From the NCBI GenBank assembly GCA_017937865.1, contig JAGBCU010000043.1, positions 1 through 37,057 of the forward strand: a DNA stretch of 37,057 nt, in the 5' to 3' direction. Each line of letters starts with the position of its first letter. The stretch's first letter is position 1. Both the position numbers and the translations under genes were made by a program. The notes beneath the pieces were generated by a model that was not told the origin of the DNA, did no database searches, and worked only from the letters and a program-made list of their open reading frames with translations. Positions 1-7,046 of the stretch are shown piece after piece. The stretch comes from Clostridia bacterium (GTDB taxonomy: Bacteria > Bacillota > Clostridia > Oscillospirales > Acutalibacteraceae).

Positions 1-260
1 ACGAAATATACTATCCTTTAATTTTTAATTTATTGAAGGTCGGTCCCCCCTCCTTTTTACCTGCGGTAAAAAAGAGGGATAAATAGTTTTTCTATCCGTC
101 TAAACCTAAGACGTAAGAGAACTACCCACCACCGTTCCGATTTAATAAACAAATAACAGACAGTATGTCGCATGGAATATGCAATCCTTTATCTTTTAAT
201 TTATTGAAGAACGGTCCCCCTCCCTATTTGCTAACGCAAACAGGGATGAAAAGCTTCGCA
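1..260. repeat. Dispersed repeat element C: tail of one copy plus a right half of another
   Basis: Two right-half modules lie head to tail. The first is cut by the window start: its 3' tail carries the GGTCCCCCC block at 42-50 and a tip hairpin (53-61 with 65-74). The second is complete: GAACTACCCACCACC at 119-133, then GTTCCGATTTAAT, then CGGTCCCCCTCCCT near 211, then a tip hairpin (TTTGC-TAAC-GCAAA). It is nearly identical to the right half of element B (25290-25440). No matching left half with GGTGGTGGGTAGTTC is present between the two modules. No plausible gene was found here. Confidence 0.75.
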
Positions 261-291
261 AAGCCTCACCTTTTTCCTCTCCGCGAAGCCT

Positions 292-422
292 CTGGCAACT
301 GGCAACTGACATCTGGCATCTATATAATCGCCAACGCAGTTCCGAAATTTGCCACTTGCCATTTGCCATTTATAATCGGCACAAAGTGCCCCAACACTCC
401 TCACTCCTCATTCCTCACTAAA
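292..422. repeat. Degenerate heptamer tandem repeats
   Basis: Three short runs with an exact 7-bp period follow element C. They are CTGGCAA, CTGGCAA, CTGACAT, CTGGCAT at 292-319; TTGCCAC, TTGCCAT, TTGCCAT at 349-369; and CACTCCT, CACTCCT, CATTCCT, CACTAAA at 395-422. The first and second runs are roughly reverse complements of each other (TGGCAA against TTGCCA). The same heptamers recur beside elements B and D. Confidence 0.75.
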
Positions 423-454
423 AAAAGAGATGACAGATTCTGTCATCTCTTTTT
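421..454 (-). terminator. Rho-independent terminator of the ACT-DUF711-acyltransferase operon
   Basis: A perfect 10-bp stem (GAGATGACAG with CTGTCATCTC, loop ATT) is flanked by an A-run at 421-426 and a T-run at 450-454. It could work in both directions, but only the minus-strand gene ending at 457 reads into it in this window. Confidence 0.85.
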
Positions 455-456
455 GC

Positions 457-1377
457 TTATTTCAAAATCTTTTCTCCGTCGAACACGATAATACCGTGAC
501 CGCTACCTGTTTTACCACCGCTTAAAACGTGGTCTTTAAAGGCTTTTCTTAAAGAGTTGTCGGTAGGCCATTTTTTAGGTGACATATAGCCGTATTTACC
601 CATAATTCTCCAGGCATCGTTAAATTTATCTTTAGCATTGCTTTCGATAATTTCAAAGTCGTCCATAAATTTAAGAACATTGGATTTTGGGTTTAAGAAA
701 TCTCTGTGACCCTCGTAAAGAAGCCATGAACCGCATTCGAAAATCATAAGACCGTCTTCTCTGCGACAATCCTTAAAGAATTCGTAAGCTCTCTTATATG
801 AATCAAGTCTTACGTCGTCAGTAAGAGAAACGCCTGAAGAGGGGATATGGAAGCCTACAGTTTTATCACCTTTTTTTATTGTGATACCGCAAGAGGAAGT
901 ATAATCGTCTCTGCCAAAGGTTGAGTATTCAAACTGGAATCTTCCAAGGGCAAAACGGTTAAGTCTGTAGAAGCCGTCAAACCAACCGCCAACAAATGTG
1001 CCGTATTTTTCTTTACAGTCAACACATTCGTCGAATTTGTATTTTAAGTCCTGCATTGTGTCCCAGAAAAGCTCGTCGCTTAAGTTAGCCTCTTTGTAAA
1101 GGTTATGCATTCTTTCGCTACAGACTAAAAGGAAAACAAAGTGAAGAGAGTATTGGTTTACTCTGTGTAAAAGAGCAATTTTTGAAAGCTCATCCATTGC
1201 TTTACCGAAATCGTGAGCTTCAGGATACATATATGTATTGATAACGTCGTCAAATCTCTTTGAAAACAAATTGCTTTTATCAATTTTGTTTGCAATTTTC
1301 TCGAAGAGCTCTTTTGCTTCCTCGGGAAGACCTAATCTTTTTTCAACCTCTAAAAAATGTTCGTTGCAATATTTCAT
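457..1377 (-). CDS. Acyltransferase domain protein (NAT_N / GNAT-like C-terminal type)
   Basis: A soluble protein of about 306 aa without signal peptide or membrane segment. The N-terminal half is helical. The C-terminal half has the pattern GFHIPSSGVSLTDDV..SYKRAYEFF followed by FECGSWLLYEG, which I associate with the two-part N-acyltransferase/GNAT-like proteins (Pfam NAT_N plus GNAT_C) of Clostridia. Substrate unknown. A start at 1386 (MATMKY) would leave only about 1-3 nt between AGGAAG and the ATG. The ATG at 1377 (MKYCNEHF) has that site about 10 nt upstream and is preferred. It is the third gene of an operon with the ACT and DUF711 genes, 23 nt after the DUF711 stop, and ends in a strong terminator. 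Family assignment is from memory of motifs; catalytic activity is inferred. Confidence 0.6.
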   Translation of the reverse strand: MKYCNEHFLEVEKRLGLPEEAKELFEKIANKIDKSNLFSKRFDDVINTYMYPEAHDFGKAMDELSKIALLHRVNQYSLHFVFLLVCSERMHNLYKEANLSDELFWDTMQDLKYKFDECVDCKEKYGTFVGGWFDGFYRLNRFALGRFQFEYSTFGRDDYTSSCGITIKKGDKTVGFHIPSSGVSLTDDVRLDSYKRAYEFFKDCRREDGLMIFECGSWLLYEGHRDFLNPKSNVLKFMDDFEIIESNAKDKFNDAWRIMGKYGYMSPKKWPTDNSLRKAFKDHVLSGGKTGSGHGIIVFDGEKILK

Positions 1378-1400
1378 TGTAGCCATACTTCCTTTACAAA

Positions 1401-2759
1401 TTAATTCTTAAGACTGTTAAGGGGAGCAGGGATTCTGCCACCTCTTGAAATAAAATCAAAACTGCTTTCTTTATGGACGGGCATAACGGGAGCCGTACCT
1501 AAAAGACCACCCATTTCAATTGAATCACCAACTGTTTTGTTGGGTGCGGGGATAATTCTTACAGCGGTTGTTTTATTGTTAATCATACCGATAGCGGCTT
1601 CATCGGCAATAATCGCAGAAATTGTTTCTGCAGAGGTATCACCGGGGACAGCTATCATATCAAGACCAACAGAGCATACGCAGGTCATAGCCTCTAATTT
1701 ATCAAGTGTGAGAGTGCCTTTTTCTGCGGCGGCAATCATACCCTCGTCTTCAGAAACGGGAATAAATGCACCTGAAAGACCTCCAACGCTTGAAGAAGCC
1801 ATAACGCCACCTTTTTTTACCGCATCGTTAAGAAGAGCAAGTGCTGCGGTTGTACCGTGAGTACCGCAAACCTCAACACCGATTTCTTCAAGAATTCTTG
1901 CAACGGAGTCGCCGGTTGCGGGTGTGGGCGCAAGGCTTAAGTCAACTATACCGAATTCTGCACCAAGGCGTTTTGAAGCCTCGCAAGCAATAAGCTGACC
2001 CATTCTTGTAATCTTGAATGCTGTTTTCTTAATGGTTTCAGCAACAACGTCAAAGGGCTCACCCTTGATACCTTTAAGAGCATTGTAAACAACACCGGGA
2101 CCTGAAACGCCAACGTTTATAGCACATTCAGGCTCGCCTACACCGTGGAAAGCACCTGCCATAAAGGGGTTATCCTCAACCGCGTTACAGAAGACAACAA
2201 GCTTTGCACAGCCGAAGCCGTCACGGTCTTTAGTTATATCTGCAGTTTTCTTTATAGTTTCGCCCATAAGCTTAACGGCGTCCATATTTATACCCGCTCT
2301 TGTAGAGCCTACGTTTACGGAAGAACAAACGAAATCAGTACAAGCAAGGGCTTCGGGGATAGAGCTGATAAGACGTCTGTCACCGATAGTAAAGCCTTTT
2401 TGAACAAGGGCAGAAAAACCGCCTATGAAGTTTACACCGCATTCCTTTGCCGCTTTATCAAGAGCCTTTGCGAAGATAGTATAATCTTCGGTTTCACAGC
2501 TTTCAGCCGCAATAGCAATAGGCGTTACAGAGATTCGTTTGTTAATAATCGGAATACCCATTTCTCGTTCAAGGTCTTCACCTGTTTTAACGAGATTTTC
2601 TGCGTATTTTGTGATTTTGTCATACATCTTCTGTGCACAGATTTCGGGGTCGGGATGAGCACAGTTCCTTAAAGAAATACCCATAGTTATAGTACGGATA
2701 TCAAGATGCTGATTATCAATCATATTAAGAGTTTCAATTATTTCACGCTGATTGATCAT
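1401..2759 (-). CDS. DUF711 / UPF0210 family protein (PFL family)
   Basis: 452 aa, the usual full length for UPF0210 (DUF711). The N-terminus ([26 protein letters not shown]) and the glycine-rich stretches [12 protein letters not shown] and [19 protein letters not shown] are typical of the family. Structures exist for members but no biochemical function is established to my knowledge. The start ATG at 2759 has GAGGTG 6-7 nt upstream, and that site overlaps the stop of the preceding ACT gene, so the two are probably translationally coupled. The ACT-domain/UPF0210 pair is a recurrent gene neighbourhood in Firmicutes, suggesting the small protein is a regulatory or partner subunit. Cytoplasmic. 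Confidence 0.9.
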   Translation of the reverse strand: MINQREIIETLNMIDNQHLDIRTITMGISLRNCAHPDPEICAQKMYDKITKYAENLVKTGEDLEREMGIPIINKRISVTPIAIAAESCETEDYTIFAKALDKAAKECGVNFIGGFSALVQKGFTIGDRRLISSIPEALACTDFVCSSVNVGSTRAGINMDAVKLMGETIKKTADITKDRDGFGCAKLVVFCNAVEDNPFMAGAFHGVGEPECAINVGVSGPGVVYNALKGIKGEPFDVVAETIKKTAFKITRMGQLIACEASKRLGAEFGIVDLSLAPTPATGDSVARILEEIGVEVCGTHGTTAALALLNDAVKKGGVMASSSVGGLSGAFIPVSEDEGMIAAAEKGTLTLDKLEAMTCVCSVGLDMIAVPGDTSAETISAIIADEAAIGMINNKTTAVRIIPAPNKTVGDSIEMGGLLGTAPVMPVHKESSFDFISRGGRIPAPLNSLKN

Positions 2760-2767
2760 AGTACACC

Positions 2768-3037
2768 TCAGATTTTGTGCATAGCATCAAAAATTTCTTC
2801 TTTTTGTATACGGATGCTAACACCTAAACGCTCGCCCTCTTTGTCGAGTGCTTCAACAATCTTAGCGTAGTCGACGTTAGCATTTTTGATATCAACAAGC
2901 ATATTCATTGTAAACATATTCTGGAGAACAGTCTGGCTGATATCAAGGATATTTACGTTTATTTTTTCAAGTGCTACACAAACACCGGCTATAATGCCGA
3001 CCTTGTCTTTACCTACAACGGTTATAATAGCATTCAT
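2768..3037 (-). CDS. ACT domain protein (UPF0237 family)
   Basis: An 89-aa single ACT domain. [20 protein letters not shown] at the N-terminus is the classic first strand, loop and helix, where ACT domains usually bind small ligands at a dimer interface. An in-frame upstream TTG at 3058 would place the GAGAGG ribosome site inside the coding region. The ATG at 3037, with that site about 8 nt upstream, is therefore the start and gives the usual family length of about 90 aa. It is the first gene of the operon with DUF711, 8 nt apart. It is likely a small-molecule sensor or subunit acting with the DUF711 protein; the ligand is unknown. Confidence 0.88.
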   Translation of the reverse strand: MNAIITVVGKDKVGIIAGVCVALEKINVNILDISQTVLQNMFTMNMLVDIKNANVDYAKIVEALDKEGERLGVSIRIQKEEIFDAMHKI

Positions 3038-3068
3038 ATTAAGTACCTCTCTAACCAATATTTAATTT

Positions 3069-3097
3069 ATTTTATCATAACTAAAAAAAGAATACAA
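3069..3097 (-). promoter_or_regulatory. Candidate sigma-A promoter for the ACT-DUF711 operon
   Basis: On the minus strand TTGTAT (3097-3092) and TAAAAT (3074-3069) are separated by 17 nt. They lie about 30 nt upstream of the ACT start codon at 3037. Confidence 0.55.
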
Positions 3098-3110
3098 CAA
3101 AAAACTAAAA

Positions 3111-3141
3111 GAAAAACTGCTCTTCTTTTCAGAAGAGCAGT
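3111..3141 (-). terminator. Terminator of the symporter-PHP operon
   Basis: A perfect 11-bp stem (ACTGCTCTTCT with AGAAGAGCAGT, loop TTTC) spans 3116-3141. On the minus strand it is followed by a T-rich run (TTTTTCTTTT). It lies just after the PHP gene stop at 3160 and overlaps the upstream side of the ACT operon promoter region. Confidence 0.85.
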
Positions 3142-3159
3142 AAATTTTAAATTATTTTA

Positions 3160-4650
3160 TCAGTTAAGAGCATCCCAAAGAATCTGGAAGAATTCCATTG
3201 AACCGAGAAGTCTTACAAGAGTGTCGGGGATGAAGCTTAAAATCCACCAAAAGTCCGTGAAATCCTTTGCTTCTGCTTCGGGAGCTTCTTCATACTCAAG
3301 AAGCATAGCCTGAGTATAAGCAATACCACCAACGCCGAAAACTTCAGCTCTTATGTAGCTACCGATATATTTTGAATAATCGTCAAGGTCAATAGACTCG
3401 CCGTAAGCAATTGTTTCACCGTCTGCTATCCAACGAACGCAAAGACCGTCTGTTACGTTAAGAGTGATTGTATCGTCACCGTCGTCAACGATTACGGAGT
3501 TAATAACGGGTGCATCAACGTCAAGAGGTGCTTCGTATTTTGCATCGTAATCTGTTTTTTGTCTTTCAAGAATGTCGTTAGCAATAGCAACTGCCTCTGC
3601 GTTACCGTTAGCATTCTCAAGAAGATAGTTTGCAATTTCTTCAAGCTCTTCATGGTTGCCTAAGCATTTACTGGAGGGGAAGAAAGCGCCTGTTTTCATT
3701 GATGTGTAAAGAGCATCAACTGTCTGCTCGGGCATAAGCATTTCTGTGTAGCCGGTGTAAGCTGCATCAGTGCTGTGAGCATCACTTGTTGCAATTGCGA
3801 AAACGTTTCTGCCTGTGGGAGCAAGGTTCATAAGAAGGATATCCCAAAGCTTTCTGTCGAAACGTGTTCTTGAGTCGCCCTTACTGTTGATATCAATACC
3901 TAAGCATGAATCATACGTAGCAAGAAGATGAGTGAATTTATCGATGTAATATTTATAGAATGTATCGTTATAATCGTAAGCATCAGCTGTGCATTCTTCG
4001 TCACGGGCATTGGTGTATTCACCGGGGTGGTTAATAACTGAAAGACCGCCCATTTCGTGAACAGCTTTAATGGGTGTTTCATAGTCGCTTGTACCGCCGA
4101 GAACGCCGTTGCCGTAATCAGCAAACCATGTGTTTACGTGAGCATTGTTAAGTGAGCTGGGGTTCTGCTCGTTTGCATAAGGTACACGAAGCATTTTGTG
4201 GTCGGGAGTTGTTTCCTGGAAGTAGTAATCGCCACCGTTTTCAGTAACAACCTGATAGGGAACACCTTCAAAGGTAAGACCGCCCGATGCCTCAAGAGCT
4301 ACCATTTCTGTATTGGGGTTTCTCATATCAACGAAAACCTTAAGAGCGGGGATAACCTGCTGTTCAGTCCAGCTGTAGCTTGTAAGACCGTGGTCAGAGG
4401 TTGCGTAAATATCGAAACCGTAGCCGTAGTTGATTTCAATCATATCTTTAAGAGAGCTACGACCGTCAGATGCTGTTGTATGAGTATGAAGGTCAGCCTT
4501 ATACTGATTCCAAGACCAGTCAACGTCTGCATAAGGGCTTATAATTGTGTAGTCGCGTTCAGCACCTGCAGCGTAAACGCCTGTTGAAAGAACACCTGCA
4601 AGAAGTGCAACAACACAAATAACGGAGATAAATTTTTTAATTTTTCTCAT
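3160..4650 (-). CDS. Secreted PHP-domain metallohydrolase (CehA/McbA-like)
   Basis: About 496 aa. The signal peptide begins MRKIKKF, continues with a hydrophobic core (ISVICVVALLAGVL), and has a likely cut near VYA-AGA. The mature protein opens with the metal-binding PHP motif KADLHTHTTASDG (about residues 52-64). It continues with ATSDHG, then INHPGEY near residue 210, then ATSDAHS near residue 290, all expected metal ligands of a polymerase-and-histidinol-phosphatase fold. The C-terminal part is a small beta-rich region and a Trp/Phe-rich hydrophobic tail (DFWWILSFIPDTLVRLL) that could touch the membrane. A GTG at 4659 lies inside the AAAGGTG ribosome site, so the ATG at 4650 is preferred. 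It sits 29 nt after a GPH symporter, suggesting that it releases an extracellular substrate whose product is imported. Esterase or phosphoesterase chemistry is inferred; the substrate is unknown. Confidence 0.8.
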   Translation of the reverse strand: MRKIKKFISVICVVALLAGVLSTGVYAAGAERDYTIISPYADVDWSWNQYKADLHTHTTASDGRSSLKDMIEINYGYGFDIYATSDHGLTSYSWTEQQVIPALKVFVDMRNPNTEMVALEASGGLTFEGVPYQVVTENGGDYYFQETTPDHKMLRVPYANEQNPSSLNNAHVNTWFADYGNGVLGGTSDYETPIKAVHEMGGLSVINHPGEYTNARDEECTADAYDYNDTFYKYYIDKFTHLLATYDSCLGIDINSKGDSRTRFDRKLWDILLMNLAPTGRNVFAIATSDAHSTDAAYTGYTEMLMPEQTVDALYTSMKTGAFFPSSKCLGNHEELEEIANYLLENANGNAEAVAIANDILERQKTDYDAKYEAPLDVDAPVINSVIVDDGDDTITLNVTDGLCVRWIADGETIAYGESIDLDDYSKYIGSYIRAEVFGVGGIAYTQAMLLEYEEAPEAEAKDFTDFWWILSFIPDTLVRLLGSMEFFQILWDALN

Positions 4651-4679
4651 TGTAGTCACCTTTCTTTATTTTAAAATTA

Positions 4680-6119
4680 TTATTTAACTTTTAAAAATTC
4701 TTTCGGATTTTTCATTTGAGCAATAGCTTCTTCACGGGTGATTTTACCGTTGTTTGCTTCTGTCATAAGCTGAACGTCGTGGTCAGACAATCTGTAAAGC
4801 ATCCAACAAACAGCACCGAGAGCAACACCGATTGCGGGTACCATTATGAAGATGAACCATAAGCCTTCAAGAGTTTCGGGAGTCTGAGTAATGCCAAGCT
4901 CTTTAAGCTGCTCGAAGTTTTCTGCCTGAGAAACGTCTTTCCAGCCGATAACACCAAGAAGGAAGAGTGAAAGAGCTGATGAAACAGCACCTGTAAGCTT
5001 AACCATAAATGTCTGAATAGCGAAGGTGATACCCTTTGCTTCGATACCTGTTTTGAATTTACCGTATTCTGCACAGTCGGGTGTAAACATAAATACCATA
5101 ACGCCCATAATACCCTGAGGAATAGCACGGAGTACGCAAAGCACGATAAAGAGAATCATATTGCTGTAGCCGATGAGCCACATAACAACACTGAGAGCAA
5201 CCTGAAGCACTGCACAAGTAAGATAAATCTTCATCTTGTCGTACTTTGCAACGAACTTGGGAACAAGTGCTGCAAAAACGAGCATCGGTAATGCTGAAAG
5301 CACCATAACTACCATACTGAACATTGAGTTGTTGAAGAGGTAGAAGGAAACGAAAAGGTTAAGTGCATTCATTATGTTCAATGAGCTGTTGAAGAAGTAA
5401 CCGAAGTAGTAAAGAAGAAGATTCTTGTTTGAGAAAAGATATTTAAACATCTTTCTGACTGTAAAGCTTTCGTCAACCTCGCCGCCGCAACGCTCAACAC
5501 CGTATTTGCAGATTGGGAACATTGTAGCAATGGCACCGATAGCAACAACGATTGAAACGATGCTATAAGAAAGACCAACGCCTTCACCAACAAGAATTGT
5601 TGCAATAACAGTTGAAATACCTGAACCTAAACCGCCCCAGATACTCTTGTAGGACTGTAAAGCAGTTCTTTCGTCAACTCTTTCTGTCATTGCGGTAACC
5701 ATACCGTAAATCGGTACGTCGCAAAGAGTATATGCAGTATCCCAAAGCATATATGTAATTGCATACCAAGCTAATTTAAAAGCTTCGCTGCCGTCTTTAG
5801 GCATTGAGAAAAGCAATATTGTTGAAAGAGGAATTGCGAAAAGAGAAATCTTTAACCAAGGGATGAATTTTTTACCGTTTTTAAAACGGACTTTGTCAAA
5901 TATAGCACCGAAAATAGCATCATTGACAGCATCCCAGATTTTGATAACTAAAGTAATACCTGCCGCTTTTGTAACGTCAAGCCCTTGGAAAAGTAAAGCC
6001 GCTGTTAAGAATGACGTTACAAGGGTGTAAATCATATTCTGACCGCAGAAATAAACGTAATAGCTTTTACGCTCCTTGTTGGTGGTCTGCCACAAGGGGT
6101 TTTTATTCGGTTTTGCCAA
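4680..6119 (-). CDS. GPH-family sugar:cation symporter (MFS superfamily)
   Basis: A 479-aa polytopic membrane protein with about 12 hydrophobic segments. After the N-terminal YYVYFCGQNMIYTLV helix, the motif KIWDAVNDAIFGAIFDKV is the glycoside-pentoside-hexuronide (MelB-like) signature, with the acidic residues that bind the coupling cation. It is followed by the basic cytoplasmic loop KNGKKFIPWL. Start codon is TTG (TTG GCA AAA) with GGAG upstream. It is the first gene of a two-gene operon with the secreted PHP hydrolase, preceded by a promoter at 6188-6216. Substrate is probably a sugar, glycoside or uronide; the exact one cannot be read from the sequence. Confidence 0.88.
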   Translation of the reverse strand: MAKPNKNPLWQTTNKERKSYYVYFCGQNMIYTLVTSFLTAALLFQGLDVTKAAGITLVIKIWDAVNDAIFGAIFDKVRFKNGKKFIPWLKISLFAIPLSTILLFSMPKDGSEAFKLAWYAITYMLWDTAYTLCDVPIYGMVTAMTERVDERTALQSYKSIWGGLGSGISTVIATILVGEGVGLSYSIVSIVVAIGAIATMFPICKYGVERCGGEVDESFTVRKMFKYLFSNKNLLLYYFGYFFNSSLNIMNALNLFVSFYLFNNSMFSMVVMVLSALPMLVFAALVPKFVAKYDKMKIYLTCAVLQVALSVVMWLIGYSNMILFIVLCVLRAIPQGIMGVMVFMFTPDCAEYGKFKTGIEAKGITFAIQTFMVKLTGAVSSALSLFLLGVIGWKDVSQAENFEQLKELGITQTPETLEGLWFIFIMVPAIGVALGAVCWMLYRLSDHDVQLMTEANNGKITREEAIAQMKNPKEFLKVK

Positions 6120-6187
6120 AACATCATCTCCAATTCGTTGGTTACTTGAAATGTGAAGCCACTACCACACATAATAAGTTAATATAT

Positions 6188-6216
6188 ATTGTAATACTTT
6201 GGAAAATTAATTACAA
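6188..6216 (-). promoter_or_regulatory. Candidate promoter for the symporter-PHP operon, with nearby dyad
   Basis: On the minus strand TTGTAA (6216-6211) and TACAAT (6193-6188) are 17 nt apart. Just upstream, TTGAT-GAAAT-ATCAA (6227-6241) is a perfect short dyad that could be a regulator site. The leader to the start codon is about 60 nt. Confidence 0.5.
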
Positions 6217-6261
6217 GTATCAACTTTGATGAAATATCAATGGAATTTATGTGCATAAAGC

Positions 6262-6300
6262 AAAAAAATTGCCGTCAGATTTTTCTGACAGCAACTTTTT
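6262..6300. terminator. Bidirectional hairpin between divergent genes
   Basis: TTGCCGTCAGA pairs with TCTGACAGCAA (one mismatch) at 6269-6294, flanked by an A-run (6262-6268) and a T-run (6296-6300). It looks like an intrinsic terminator, but it lies between two divergently transcribed genes. It may insulate the two promoters, stop antisense reading, or be a remnant. The rest of 6120-6420 holds only the two promoters. Confidence 0.6.
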
Positions 6301-6373
6301 GTAAATTTTAATTATTTATCTTCTTTCATTTTGTTTTTTGTGTTTGTTTGAACATCATCTTTACCGCGAAAAA

Positions 6374-6402
6374 TTGACAACGTAAAACAGTTGTGTTATT
6401 CT
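6374..6402 (+). promoter_or_regulatory. Promoter of bioY with an overlapping inverted repeat
   Basis: A consensus TTGACA (6374-6379) and TATTCT (6397-6402) are separated by exactly 17 nt. Between them, ACAAC-N8-GTTGT forms a dyad that a repressor could use. The expected transcript start (about 6409) leaves a leader of only about 12 nt carrying GGGGTG as ribosome site. Confidence 0.65.
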
Positions 6403-6420
6403 TCAACGGGGTGAAAAGAT

Positions 6421-6987
6421 TTGAAGTGCACAAGAAACGTAAACACACCTTTAAAAAGCAACTTAAGGTCTGTTGTTCTTATATCACTTTTTTCCGCAGT
6501 TATTGCGGTATGCTCGTTAATATGTATCCCGTTTACCGTACCCTTTACAATGCAGCTTTTCGGAGTTTTTTGCTCTTTTTACCTTTTAGGCGGTAAAAAA
6601 GGAACTTTTTCGGTTTTACTGTATATTTTTATAGGTGCGGTAGGCTTGCCTGTTTTTGCAGGCTTTCGGGGTGGCTTCGGTAGCTTGTTTGACGCCACCG
6701 GGGGATTTATAACGGGCTTTGTATTTTCCGGCTTAGCATATTGGCTTTCAACGAAAGCTTTAAAAAACAATAAATACTCAAAAGAAATTTCTTTATTGAT
6801 ATCATTGTTAGTTTGCTATATTTTCGGAGCGGGCTATTTTGCTCTTTTTTACAGCAGAGGGGAATATTTAAAAAGCCTTGCATCAGCAATAGTAACCTGC
6901 GTATTGCCTTTTATAATACCCGACTTGTTAAAGCTTGCTTTAGCAATAACCGTTTGCCGTAAAATCGAAAAATACAAAATATTTTAA
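6421..6987 (+). CDS. bioY: Biotin transporter BioY (ECF S component)
   Basis: 188 aa with about six membrane helices. The motifs VPFTMQLFGVF, LLGGKKGTFSVLLYIFIGAVGLPVFAG and GGFGSLFDATGGF..GF are diagnostic for BioY, the biotin-binding S component that works with the EcfAA'T energising module or alone. The start is a TTG (TTG AAG TGC) with GGGGTG about 7 nt upstream. No in-frame ATG fits better, because the first helix begins soon afterwards (LRSVVLISLFSAVIAVCSL). A single-gene transcription unit: strong promoter upstream, bidirectional terminator downstream. No biotin synthesis genes are nearby, consistent with a scavenging lifestyle. Confidence 0.93.
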   Translation: MKCTRNVNTPLKSNLRSVVLISLFSAVIAVCSLICIPFTVPFTMQLFGVFCSFYLLGGKKGTFSVLLYIFIGAVGLPVFAGFRGGFGSLFDATGGFITGFVFSGLAYWLSTKALKNNKYSKEISLLISLLVCYIFGAGYFALFYSRGEYLKSLASAIVTCVLPFIIPDLLKLALAITVCRKIEKYKIF

Positions 6988-7001
6988 AAGAAGTTTTCTG
7001 T

Positions 7002-7046
7002 AATCACACACTCTTTCAAAAGATTGAGTGTGTGATTGCTTTTTTA
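7002..7046. terminator. Bidirectional terminator between bioY and the alpha-mannosidase gene
   Basis: A perfect 12-bp stem (AATCACACACTC at 7002-7013 with GAGTGTGTGATT at 7026-7037) is followed by GCTTTTTTA on the plus strand. On the minus strand a less uniform T-containing tract follows. It separates convergent genes. Confidence 0.88.

Noticed and set aside
292..369. CRISPR-like array
   Set aside because: Units are 7 bp with no spacers; these are short tandem repeats.
165..491. Plus-strand open frame of 108 codons
   Set aside because: It runs through element C, heptamer repeats and the terminator, has no ribosome site and overlaps the 3' end of the opposite gene.
6374..6402. Canonical BirA operator at bioY
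   Set aside because: The dyad ACAAC-N8-GTTGT does not match the Firmicute BirA site closely enough to name it.
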